In this document: one piece after another, positions 1 to 8,010 of the stretch
Layout: the number at the start of each line of letters is the position of its first letter
How positions within the stretch are numbered: the stretch's first letter is position 1
Origin: Desulfocapsa sp.
Lineage (GTDB): Bacteria > Desulfobacterota > Desulfobulbia > Desulfobulbales > Desulfocapsaceae
DNA length: 64,000 nucleotides
Direction: 5' to 3'
NCBI GenBank assembly: GCA_013792135.1
Contig: VMSP01000069.1
Span: forward strand, 1 to 64,000
Made by a program: the position numbers and the translations under genes
Notes under the pieces: generated by a model
Database searches by the model: none
What the model saw: only the letters and a program-made list of their open reading frames with translations
What the model was told of the DNA's origin: nothing

Positions 1-279
1 AAAATCAGCACGGGTCAGGGACAAATGACTGGATAAATGGGTCATTTGCCTCTGACATCTGTCATCTTGGCCTCAAGGACGGAAATTTGGTTCGTCGGTT
101 ATGATTTTTTGATGGAATTTGGGGCTAATGAGAAATGCGGGTTAGGATTGATATAACGGTGTTTAGATAGAATTCGCAAACTTTACAATGGTACAGTTCT
201 AAGGGGGAAGGTCAGAACAAGGTAGTGTTATACAAAAAGACGGCATCTTCTCAGGGAACTTGATCTAGGTCTTCGATAG
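1..279. other. Non-coding left edge
   Basis: No open frame here has recognisable protein features on either strand, and I see no tRNA-like or terminator-like structure with a T run. It lies downstream of hgcB. If the hgcB stop TGA were read through, that frame would run to a TGA at 280-282 and end at the border of this stretch. Confidence 0.5.
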
Positions 280-348
280 TCAAGATCCCTCGAAAATATG
301 TGGACTAAACGATGAGGAGATTCCCCTGCCTTTCAAAAGGGTCCCCCA

Positions 349-642
349 TCAGCAGCCGCACACTGATGGTTTTTTCCCGGTAAACTTGGCAAGCCAACTG
401 TTGAGAATATAGCGTGCACAACCGCAACCATCATCGGGATTGACAAAAATGGCCTCGACAGGACAGTTCCTGGCACAAGCCCCGCATTCCATACAGGCAT
501 CATAGTCGACAATTGTCGCTTTTTTTTCAATACATTTGAAAACCCGATGCGGACAGACTATCTCACACATCCCACAACCGATACAGACCGCCTGATCGAG
601 TTTGAGAATTGCTGCACCATCTATGTACCTGAACTCTTTCAT
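349..642 (-). CDS. hgcB: HgcB, ferredoxin of mercury methylation
   Basis: HgcB is the 2x[4Fe-4S] ferredoxin thought to reduce the corrinoid of HgcA and to help move Hg(II)/methylmercury through its cysteines. The 97-residue protein carries two clusters. The first is around CIGCGMCEIVCP (residues about 21-32). The second is in the HgcB signature CMECGACARNCP (about 50-61). Further Cys follow at DGCGC, and the C-terminus is VCGC. The gene starts 10 nt after the hgcA stop and is clearly cotranscribed with it. From memory, HgcB proteins usually end in a vicinal Cys pair. Here the last codons are Cys-Gly-Cys followed by TGA, so a single stop codon sits where a second Cys might be expected. I take the TGA as the stop but note the coincidence because hgcA also has an odd TGA. 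Confidence 0.9.
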   Translation of the reverse strand: MKEFRYIDGAAILKLDQAVCIGCGMCEIVCPHRVFKCIEKKATIVDYDACMECGACARNCPVEAIFVNPDDGCGCARYILNSWLAKFTGKKPSVCGC

Positions 643-652
643 TGTTTATTTC

Positions 653-1843
653 TTAAAGAAAAAATGGCCCGGCAAGCCAGCAGAGCAGGCCAAGCAGGGC
701 GGAAACGATCTGTATTGCTAAGCCTTTGCGCATTTCCATTTCAACCCCGGAAAGAGAGGTATAGGGGGTAGAACCGGTGAAGTTCATGGCCAGAAAGGAG
801 CTGACACTCATTGCCCATAAGGCCATACCGATCACGGCAATCCAGCCGACAAAGGGCAAAAACCGCAGAACAGTAAAAACTGCGACCAGAATCCCTAATA
901 GCACACCTTTGAGCCAGAACTGCCTGCCCGGTATCCAAGGCAGCAGAAGTGGAACCAGAACCGCCCCGGCAAGGACGCTCATAATCGTCACGAGGGTGAT
1001 GCTTCCTCCTCTATGCAAGGCACGGTCCAGCGAATAGATATCCGGTCCGAAACCGGAGAACAGGACCAGGCAGACAAGAATGAGAGTAAGCGGTTTCAGG
1101 AGTAAAAAAATTTCCAAAGGGATCAAGACGGCGCGTTCCTTCAGGGTAAAGGTGACGCTGCGCATGGACTCGTCTGCTGTGTTACCGCCAGTCAGAAATG
1201 CCCTGATATCAGTTGCCCTGATCGGGCCGAAGGTACTTTTGAAACCACATGCAGTTTTCAGTTTCAGGGCAGAGACTCCAGGGGCGCTACATTGCGGAAG
1301 AATCAGTTCGCGGTGCTTGACCACTTCCACAAGTCTTGCCCGCTGGACCTGGTAAACAATTTCCTCAGTGGAAAATGTTCCTTTACCTGCGGCACACCAG
1401 ACGTTGATGCCTCTGGTGTCAACTACCAGCATCCAGACATTCATGCCCCCTAGTTCATTACGCAGGGTATCGAAAGTCAGTTTATAATTGGCGGTAACTA
1501 AAACGGGCGCATCACCGGTTGGCTTACCGACACAATACAGTCCTGGCGTTATGGTGTACTTATCACGCTGAATACCGAGTCGCACTCCGATCGTCCCAAT
1601 ATGATCAGCACGACTCAGAATGGTATCAATCTGCGGCACCCAACCTACCGGCGAGTCGACAAACCCGCAAACAAAAGGGTAGATGGCGTATCCCGCCAGT
1701 TCATGCTCCCCGGACCGGGGTTCCGTTTTGGGACCTCAGCAGACTCCGGCTTCTACTTCCGGCGGCGGGGCTAAAGATACAGAACAGGATGAAGGATTTT
1801 CCGATTTTGATAAACTGGCAAGAGGTTGCAAGGATTGTGTCAT
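653..1843 (-). CDS. hgcA: HgcA, corrinoid mercury methyltransferase with in-frame UGA (probable selenoprotein)
   Basis: HgcA transfers a methyl group from its corrinoid to Hg(II). The cap-helix motif NVWCAAGKG, with the lower-axial-ligand Cys (about residue 150 in this model), is present. So is the rest of the corrinoid domain (GLYCVGKP, VTANYKLTFDTLR). A C-terminal domain follows with about five hydrophobic segments and the conserved MNFTGSTPYTSLSG. Without readthrough the longest frame starts at a GTG at 1639, inside conserved sequence. Codons upstream of that GTG encode YPFVCGFVDSPVG, which clearly belongs to HgcA. No start codon separates this block from an in-frame TGA at 1736-1738. The same frame continues above the TGA as a Pro/Ser-rich tail ending EAGVC, back to an ATG at 1843. 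Read through, the protein is 396 residues with Cys35-Sec36-Gly-Pro. There is no good Shine-Dalgarno before 1843; a GTG at 1924 is an alternative. Identity as HgcA is near certain; selenocysteine is inference. Confidence 0.85.
1708..1720 (-). promoter_or_regulatory. SECIS-like hairpin after the hgcA UGA
   Basis: The mRNA reads CCCCG-GUC-CGGGG, a 5-bp G+C stem. If the last G-C pair is open it is a 4-bp stem with loop GGUCC. It starts 16 nt after the UGA at 1736-1738, so the loop begins about 20 nt after it. Bacterial SECIS elements recognised by SelB lie immediately 3' of the UGA and have a short stem with G among the first loop bases; the E. coli fdhF loop also contains GGUC. The lower stem is poor, and no selA, selB or selC is visible in this window. 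Confidence 0.5.
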
Positions 1844-1976
1844 GATAGTGATAATTCCATTTGTATCAGCAACAGATTGAGAGAATATCCTCCCCTGGCC
1901 GGGAGCAAACTTCCCTTTTGGCACACTACATGTTTTTAGTTTATCAATAAATGCAAGATATGACCATTACAGCAAT

Positions 1977-2876
1977 TCATCCCGCAATCTTTGTCGCCAG
2001 AAACTCAACAAAAAGTTCACTATCATTTTGCACCTGACAAACCCGGTAATCGTGCAGACCGATGCTCCGGGCCAGCTCCTTATATTCAATGGCCAGCTCC
2101 AGATCAGTCTCGGAATTATCAATGGTAAACGAGAGGGGATAGACAATCACCTTCTCTCCCGACAGTCCCTTCAGCGTTGTCTCCAGTGATGGCTCCAGCC
2201 AGCGCATGGGTCCGACCTTGGACTGATAGGCCAGATGAACTCTTTTAAAGTCCAGTCCGGCGTCAGGCAATAGCGTTTTCAACAGGGCAACATGCGCCTC
2301 AATCTGCCCTTCATAGGGATCGTCGACGGCAATCTTCTGTGGCAGGCCATGGGCTGAAAAGATCAAATGAGCACTGCTGTCCAGATACTGTTCGCGAATA
2401 CGCTCCACTATTGAGGCATTAAACAGAGGATCATCATAATAAGGGCCGATTTCCCTGATCTCCGGCCGTTGCCCATAACTCTCAATCGCCCGATAGACAT
2501 CTTCAAGACTCGACTGAGTTGTGGTCGAGGAATAGTGTGGATAGAGTGGAACAAGCACCAATTGATCAAACTCTCTTTCTGCAAAGAGATCGGCAGCCAG
2601 AGGATGGGTATAACGCATGACCGGAAAAACCGCTTCCCCGGTTCGTTGTCGAAGCTTTTTCACCAACCTCTCAGTATGCTGATAAATCCTGCTACCGTTA
2701 ATCAACTCATACTTTCGCCATGTTTTTTTATAACGAAGAGTTGAAATAAGCGGAGCGAGGAGATAACGCACTGGCGAGCGAATAATATACTTATCACTGA
2801 ACATATTGAACAGAAAAGACCTGAGCTCCTGTTCTGACCGCGCTCCGCCCATGTTGAGCAACAAGACCCCTTTCAT
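1977..2876 (-). CDS. hemH: Ferrochelatase
   Basis: This protein inserts Fe(II) into a porphyrin as the last chelation step of haem synthesis. The 299-residue protein is a single ferrochelatase domain. It opens with the family start LLLNMGGARSEQELRSFL, has the catalytic-His segment LIFSAHGLPQK (about residues 172-182), the YQSKVGPMRWLEPS block, and the acidic metal-site segment FTIDNSETDLEL. AGGAAATGA gives a good ribosome site just before the ATG. Many sulfate reducers make haem b through the sirohaem (Ahb) route, so a classical HemH is a point of interest. Whether it accepts protoporphyrin or coproporphyrin cannot be told from sequence alone. It lies 133 nt upstream of hgcA on the same strand, so readthrough transcription into hgcAB is possible. 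Confidence 0.92.
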   Translation of the reverse strand: MKGVLLLNMGGARSEQELRSFLFNMFSDKYIIRSPVRYLLAPLISTLRYKKTWRKYELINGSRIYQHTERLVKKLRQRTGEAVFPVMRYTHPLAADLFAEREFDQLVLVPLYPHYSSTTTQSSLEDVYRAIESYGQRPEIREIGPYYDDPLFNASIVERIREQYLDSSAHLIFSAHGLPQKIAVDDPYEGQIEAHVALLKTLLPDAGLDFKRVHLAYQSKVGPMRWLEPSLETTLKGLSGEKVIVYPLSFTIDNSETDLELAIEYKELARSIGLHDYRVCQVQNDSELFVEFLATKIAG

Positions 2877-2906
2877 TTCCTTTCCCCTACCTTCTGCTCA
2901 GCAATT

Positions 2907-4400
2907 TCAGTTTATTATCGGGGCAGTACTGACACAGTTCCGTCCCTGATTCTTGGCTGTGTAAAGTGCCGCATCGGCACGACTGATGGTTTGTTCAAAC
3001 AATTCCACCCCATCATATTGGCTGATACCAATACTTACGGTCAGTGCAATGAATTTGCCATTTTCCTCGAAGCGTCTTTGTTCAATTGTCTCGCGCAGCT
3101 TTTCGGCAAGGCATTTTGCCTGATCAAGATCACAGTCATTCAGGACCACCAGAAATTCCTCGCCTCCCCAGCGCACGGCAATGTCCGACTGACGCAGCGA
3201 ATTCTGTAAGAGTTGAGCGATACCGCTCAAAGTGCGGTCTCCAACAAGATGCCCATGGATATCGTTGATGGCTTTAAAATGGTCTATATCTATAAATAAT
3301 ATGGACAACGGTCTGGGATTACGAAGATATTCAGCAAGGAGTTTTTTAATGAAGATGATGAAAACCTGCCGATTGAGCAGGCTAGTCAGCTTGTCGGTGG
3401 TGGCCATCTCCTCAATGCGGTTCTGGTAACGGTCAAGGGTCAGATGGGCCAACACTAATACCAGCAGCGTCATTGCCAGACTAACGGCGAGATTAATATA
3501 AAGTGTCCGGCGTATGCCAGCCAATGCCATGTCCTCATTCTGTTCAACAAACAAGAACCACTTGAGCTCAGGCAGATAGTTGACGTTTAAAATATAATTG
3601 TCACCATTCACTTCATACTGATAAAAACCACTCTTTTCGTGTAGAATACGTTCTACAAGGACCCCCAGCCCCGGCGCGGTATGCATGTCGATTTCCTCTT
3701 CGGTAGTACTGCCGAACAGAACCTTGTGTCCCTGGTCATTGACGAAGTAGATGACGCGCTGATAGCGCTGCTGGTAGTCTGCAATCAGGTGGCGTACGGC
3801 ATCCACGGTGAGGCCTATACCGGTTGCGCCGATATAGTTGCCTCCAAAATCGAAGACACGATAGTTGATAAAGATAGTCAACGTATCCTTGTTGGCCAGA
3901 TCGGGATCCACATTAATCTCGTAGGATTCCTTCATATTGCGCACCCGGTAGTACCAGGCATCACGTGGCTCCGTTGGTACCACATGTTTCATGATGCCTT
4001 TACCGGTATAATAAATCGCACTTTTTTCCGAGACGAAAAAGCTGCTGAATGCACCGTAGCGTTCTTTCACCTCGGCCAGGTAACGCGCCAATTCACCCAC
4101 ATCTTTTTCACCCTGCATAACCCATTCACGCAGAAAGGTGTCGTGGGCCATGGTGGAAGAAATCAGCACAGGGCGGACCAGATCCTTTTGGATCTCCGAA
4201 TAGATGTTACTCGAGGTAAGCGGAAGATTCTGACCAATAATTGCCGTGCGGATGGCCTGCTTGGAAACAAAGTAGCCGAACAGTGTGGTGGCAAAAAACC
4301 CGGCAATCAGCAACAGGCTCAAGAGGAAAAGAAGCCGGCGACGGTCAAAAATACGATAGGTTTTGGTCATGGCAGTGCTACGCAGGTAATTGACCCGCAT
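2907..4400 (-). CDS. Membrane diguanylate cyclase with Cache-type sensor
   Basis: The protein makes c-di-GMP from two GTP in response to an extracytoplasmic signal. The 497 residues are an N-terminal membrane helix (about 23-47), a periplasmic region of about 250 residues with dCache-like features (YYTGKG, DAWYYRVRN, FDFGGNYIGATGIGL), a second helix (about 302-324), and a GGDEF domain (about 335-490). The active loop is RWGGEEFLV and the inhibitory I-site RQSD lies five residues before it, so the enzyme should be active and product-inhibited. The ATG at 4370 (MTKTYRIFDRR) is an equally possible start. It stands alone, with no obvious operon partner. A PilZ target is encoded about 10 kb away (the MtnA-PilZ fusion), but no link is shown. 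Confidence 0.9.
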   Translation of the reverse strand: MRVNYLRSTAMTKTYRIFDRRRLLFLLSLLLIAGFFATTLFGYFVSKQAIRTAIIGQNLPLTSSNIYSEIQKDLVRPVLISSTMAHDTFLREWVMQGEKDVGELARYLAEVKERYGAFSSFFVSEKSAIYYTGKGIMKHVVPTEPRDAWYYRVRNMKESYEINVDPDLANKDTLTIFINYRVFDFGGNYIGATGIGLTVDAVRHLIADYQQRYQRVIYFVNDQGHKVLFGSTTEEEIDMHTAPGLGVLVERILHEKSGFYQYEVNGDNYILNVNYLPELKWFLFVEQNEDMALAGIRRTLYINLAVSLAMTLLVLVLAHLTLDRYQNRIEEMATTDKLTSLLNRQVFIIFIKKLLAEYLRNPRPLSILFIDIDHFKAINDIHGHLVGDRTLSGIAQLLQNSLRQSDIAVRWGGEEFLVVLNDCDLDQAKCLAEKLRETIEQRRFEENGKFIALTVSIGISQYDGVELFEQTISRADAALYTAKNQGRNCVSTAPIIN

Positions 4401-4514
4401 CCTATGCGCGTCATCAGGATTCGGGTCATTGTTAACCCAAGAATATACAAAGCCTCACTCCTGTTGTATTGGCCAGAGAGTAGACAGAAAGAAACACTGT
4501 CCGCTGCCTTTACC

Positions 4515-5330
4515 TCAACCCAGGGCCACATCGAGTACCATCATCACCGTGAATCCAGACATGGTGGCCATGGTGACCATGTCAATATGGGCCTCATTGA
4601 GTTGTGAGGTCGGAATTAATTCCTCCACCACCACAAAGATCATGGCCCCGGCGGCAAAACAGAGGGCATAGGGAAGAATGGTCTGCATCTGGAGGACAAA
4701 AAAAGCCCCCAAAACACCGGCCACAGGCTCGACCATCCCCGAAGCCTGGCCCATGAGAAAACTCTTCATCCGCCCCATCCCCTCTCTTCGCAGGGGCATG
4801 GAGACCGCTGCTCCTTCCGGAAAATTCTGAATTCCAATACCTATGGCCAAAGCAATCGCCGCACCAATAGTGGCTGAGGGAAGACCGGCAGCCACTGCTC
4901 CGAAGGCAACCCCCACAGCCAGCCCCTCCGGAATATTGTGGAGGGTGATAGCCAGGACCAGCAAGGTACTTCGTTGCCACGAAGTCTTGACTCCCTCGCT
5001 CTTATTCATCGCCAGCCCTGGATGAAGATGGGGAAGAAAGGTATCAGTCAGGCGCATGAAAATTCCGCCACCCATGAATCCGATCACGGCAGTCAGCCAG
5101 GGAACAAGTCCCATCTGCCCCGCCATCTCTATGCCTGGGGCCAGTAGCGACCAGAAGCTGGCCGCAATCATAACCCCGGCCGCAAATCCTAGCATTGCAT
5201 CCATGAACCGCTGATTAACGGTCCTGGTGAAAAAAACCAGTGCTGCACCGGCGGCGGTCACCCCCCAGGTAAAAAGGGTGGCCAGAAGCGCCTGCATAAC
5301 CGGATCAAATTGCTGTATAAAACTGATCAC
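4515..5330 (-). CDS. ZIP-family metal transporter
   Basis: This is an inner-membrane divalent-metal importer of the ZIP (GufA/ZupT-like) family, likely for Zn2+ or related ions. The 271 residues form about eight hydrophobic segments. The two metal-binding helices carry the hallmark [14 protein letters not shown] (about 133-146) and [11 protein letters not shown] His-containing loop ([11 protein letters not shown]) lies between helices 3 and 4, as expected for ZIP proteins. The ATG start and length match the family. The protein ends without an obvious terminator of its own. Substrate cannot be assigned from sequence. Confidence 0.88.
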   Translation of the reverse strand: MISFIQQFDPVMQALLATLFTWGVTAAGAALVFFTRTVNQRFMDAMLGFAAGVMIAASFWSLLAPGIEMAGQMGLVPWLTAVIGFMGGGIFMRLTDTFLPHLHPGLAMNKSEGVKTSWQRSTLLVLAITLHNIPEGLAVGVAFGAVAAGLPSATIGAAIALAIGIGIQNFPEGAAVSMPLRREGMGRMKSFLMGQASGMVEPVAGVLGAFFVLQMQTILPYALCFAAGAMIFVVVEELIPTSQLNEAHIDMVTMATMSGFTVMMVLDVALG

Positions 5331-5434
5331 CTTGATTCCCCGCCATTTAATTCTCTTACCATGCCACGGGTAATCTATCGATGACAGACAGCTACCGCAC
5401 CATATATTATTATTCTTACCAGATGCTGACCAAT

Positions 5435-5470
5435 AAAAAAAGGGGAGCCAGATGGCTCCCCTTTTTTTTA
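5435..5470 (-). terminator. Rho-independent terminator after glnN
   Basis: A GGGGAGCC stem with an AGAT loop and its complement GGCTCCCC is flanked by a T run on one strand and an A run on the other. It lies 23 nt past the glnN stop on the minus strand. It could also act bidirectionally. Confidence 0.85.
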
Positions 5471-5492
5471 TCCATAGAACGACAGCTAAGGT

Positions 5493-7634
5493 TTACAGAT
5501 TGAAAAGCAGATCGCTGTAGGTCGGCACCGGCCAGAGATCACTTGGCAGAATCGCCTCCAGGGCATCGACGTCAGCGCGCAGACTCACTGCCGCAGCCAT
5601 CACCTTGTCGCGATAGGCGGCAGCCTGCTTCTCCAGTTTATCATTGCTCTGAGCCTTCTTGGTCTCATCCTCAAGCTTTGCCACCTTTTTGCTGGCCGCC
5701 TCAAGATGCTTTGATACCTGCTCCAGCAGTTCCTTCTGCACCGTTCCCAACTTTCCGGCAACAGACAGAGAGGCTCCGAGCTCCGTCACGAAACGAATGG
5801 CAGCAGGGATATACAGGCGCCGCGTCATCTGAATCGCGGTCAACGCCTCGATATTGATATGCTTGGCATACTGCTCCACATAAATTTCATAACGAGAATC
5901 CAACTCATCCTTGGAAAGTACATTATACTTACCAAAGAGCTTGATCGCCTTAGGAGTCACAAAGGCCTTCAGGGCATCCACGGTATTCCGGACATTAGGA
6001 AGACCACGCTTCTCCGCCTCTTTGGCCCACTCTTCTGAGTAATTATTACCATTGAAGATGATCCGGCCATGCTTGGTCATGACTTCGGTCAGAATGGCCA
6101 AGATCTCTTTATTAACATCCTTGGCCTTTTCCAGACGAGTCGCGATTTCATCAAGGGCCTCGGCGGCGATTGTATTCAACGTCACATTGTGACCGGCAAT
6201 GGACTGGGCAGAACCGACCATGCGGAACTCAAACTTATTACCGGTAAAAGCAAAGGGCGAAGTCCGATTCCGGTCCGTATTATCCTTGGGCAGTTCCGGC
6301 AGGGAATCAACCCCTATTTTCAAGGTCTGACAGACGTCTGACTTGCAAATTTTCTCACCCTTGGCCAGTTTTTCCAGGACATCAGACAGCTCATGACCGA
6401 GAAAAACAGAGATGATCGCCGGCGGGGCTTCGTTGGCGCCCAGACGATGATCATTACCGGAGCTCCCGCAGGTGGCACGCATGATATCGGCATGGGTGTC
6501 CACCGCCTTGAGCAGGGCGGAGAGGAAGATCAGGAACTGGGCGTTATCCTCAGGGGTCTGGCCCGGGTCAAGCAGGTTGATACCGTCATCAGTGGAGAGC
6601 GACCAGTTGTTGTGCTTGCCGGAACCATTAACCCCGGCGTAAGGTTTCTCATGAAGCAGGCAGACCATGCCATGACGGATAGCCACCTTCTGCATGGTCT
6701 CCATGACCAGCTGGTTGTGGTCGGTGGCGATATTAGTGGTGGTGAAGACCGGGGCCATCTCAAACTGGGCCGGGGCCACCTCGTTGTGCTTGGTCTTGGA
6801 GGCGATGCCCATCTTCCACAGCTCAATATCCAGATCCTTCATATAGGCGGAGACCCGATCCTTGATGGCGCCGAAGTACTGGTCTTCCAGCTCCTGGCCC
6901 TTGGGAGCGGGAGCGCCAAAGAGAGTGCGGCCGCAGGTCATCAGGTCAAGGCGCTGCTGATAGTATTCCTTCTCGACCAGAAAATATTCCTGTTCGGCGC
7001 CGACGGTTGACATGACGCGTCTGGAGGTGGTGTTGCCCATGGCCTTGAGCACCCGCATCGCCTGCTTGGCCACGACATTCATTGACCGAAGCAGCGGAGT
7101 CTTCTTGTCCAGGGCCTCACCCTTGTAGGAACAGAAGGCGGTGGGGATACAGAGGGTCACATCACCGGCGGTATCCTCTTTCAGAAAGGCGGGGGAGGTG
7201 CAGTCCCAAGCGGTGTAGCCGCGGGCCTCAAAGGTCACGCGCAGGCCGCCGCTGGGGAAGGAGGAGGCATCCGGCTCGCCCTGGATCAGCTGCTTGCCGG
7301 AAAACTCCATGATCACACCACCGTCATCGGTGGGGGCAATAAAGGAATCGTGCTTCTCGGCGGTGATCCCGGTCAAGGGCTGGAACCAGTGAGTGTAATG
7401 GCTGGCACCTTTTTCAATGGCCCAATCCTTCATGGCATTGGCCACCACCGAGGCGACCTCGGGGGCAAGGGCAACGCCGGTAATGATGGTCTTGCGCAGG
7501 GCCTTGTAGGTATCCTTGGGCAGCCTCTCTTTCATGACCCTGTCATTAAAAACATTGGACCCGAATAACTCGGGCACGGGGATAGCATTCTGACCATAAC
7601 CGCTATCACAACAGCAATTTGGATTATCACACAT
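5493..7634 (-). CDS. glnN: Type III glutamine synthetase
   Basis: This ATP-dependent enzyme joins ammonia and glutamate to glutamine; the GSIII form is a dodecamer of about 80-kDa subunits. The 713 residues match the family length. Recognisable blocks are [10 protein letters not shown] near the N-terminus, [16 protein letters not shown], the catalytic [12 protein letters not shown], the [16 protein letters not shown] segment, [14 protein letters not shown] and the GNEx-type [23 protein letters not shown] at 6 nt fixes the ATG start, which makes the N-terminus Cys-rich ([11 protein letters not shown]). That is unusual for GSIII and might bind a metal or act as a redox latch (inference). Downstream of glnD/glnB/amtB on the same strand, it is the ammonium-assimilation enzyme of the block. 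A repeat-containing 376-nt leader separates it from glnD. Confidence 0.95.
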   Translation of the reverse strand: MCDNPNCCCDSGYGQNAIPVPELFGSNVFNDRVMKERLPKDTYKALRKTIITGVALAPEVASVVANAMKDWAIEKGASHYTHWFQPLTGITAEKHDSFIAPTDDGGVIMEFSGKQLIQGEPDASSFPSGGLRVTFEARGYTAWDCTSPAFLKEDTAGDVTLCIPTAFCSYKGEALDKKTPLLRSMNVVAKQAMRVLKAMGNTTSRRVMSTVGAEQEYFLVEKEYYQQRLDLMTCGRTLFGAPAPKGQELEDQYFGAIKDRVSAYMKDLDIELWKMGIASKTKHNEVAPAQFEMAPVFTTTNIATDHNQLVMETMQKVAIRHGMVCLLHEKPYAGVNGSGKHNNWSLSTDDGINLLDPGQTPEDNAQFLIFLSALLKAVDTHADIMRATCGSSGNDHRLGANEAPPAIISVFLGHELSDVLEKLAKGEKICKSDVCQTLKIGVDSLPELPKDNTDRNRTSPFAFTGNKFEFRMVGSAQSIAGHNVTLNTIAAEALDEIATRLEKAKDVNKEILAILTEVMTKHGRIIFNGNNYSEEWAKEAEKRGLPNVRNTVDALKAFVTPKAIKLFGKYNVLSKDELDSRYEIYVEQYAKHINIEALTAIQMTRRLYIPAAIRFVTELGASLSVAGKLGTVQKELLEQVSKHLEAASKKVAKLEDETKKAQSNDKLEKQAAAYRDKVMAAAVSLRADVDALEAILPSDLWPVPTYSDLLFNL

Positions 7635-8010
7635 TCGTTGCTCCTCCTGATCTTTTTAAATCATGATTTTTAGAGGCGTCATGAAACAAGCAATGTCTTT
7701 TTCTTGCTTGCTTCATCTACGGCCTCTTATGCCGCGCCAAAGAAACAGCTAATCTTTTTAGGCTGTTTCTTTGCGTGGCGCCTGACGAATAACAACATAC
7801 AAGGAGCCGTTACAAAATAACCGGGGCATTTCCGACCATTTCATTACGGATCATTATGCCGTTTATTGCTATCACGATGACGGCAATATTTTTTATAACG
7901 GCTTGTACTTCATTACCCAACCATCACACAATGTGAATACGTTTATCTTTTTACCATTTTGACCACAAAAAGTAATCAAAAAATATTTTTTCTTACATAT
8001 ATGTAACATT
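7635..8010. repeat. Intergenic region with repeat copy A and a palindromic repeat
   Basis: Between glnD and glnN lies a 376-nt non-coding stretch. Bases 7718-7800 form a hairpin-rich unit (CTCTTATGCCGC, then inverted AAAGAAACAGC / GCTGTTTCTTT, then GTGGCGCCTG..AATAAC). The same unit recurs in inverted orientation at about 10745-10855. Bases 7807-7849 are an imperfect palindrome (CCGTTACAAAAT.../...ATTTCATTACGG) that also occurs at 25664-25705. The remainder (7850-8010) is AT-rich with no clear promoter. I did not find a sigma-54 site here. Confidence 0.6.

Noticed and set aside
653-1639. hgcA taken as a 328-residue protein from the GTG at 1639
   Set aside because: Conserved HgcA residues continue upstream of this GTG, so it is an internal Val codon and not the true start.
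1736-1924. Separate 62-residue protein upstream of hgcA
   Set aside because: It is in the same frame as hgcA and ends at the TGA discussed as Sec; it is better explained as the HgcA N-terminal tail.
3681-4607. 308-codon plus-strand frame over the diguanylate cyclase
   Set aside because: Antisense of the sensor region of a gene with an intact GGEEF domain; no ribosome site or recognisable domain.
6393-7010. 205-codon plus-strand frame inside glnN
   Set aside because: Antisense to highly conserved GSIII catalytic sequence.
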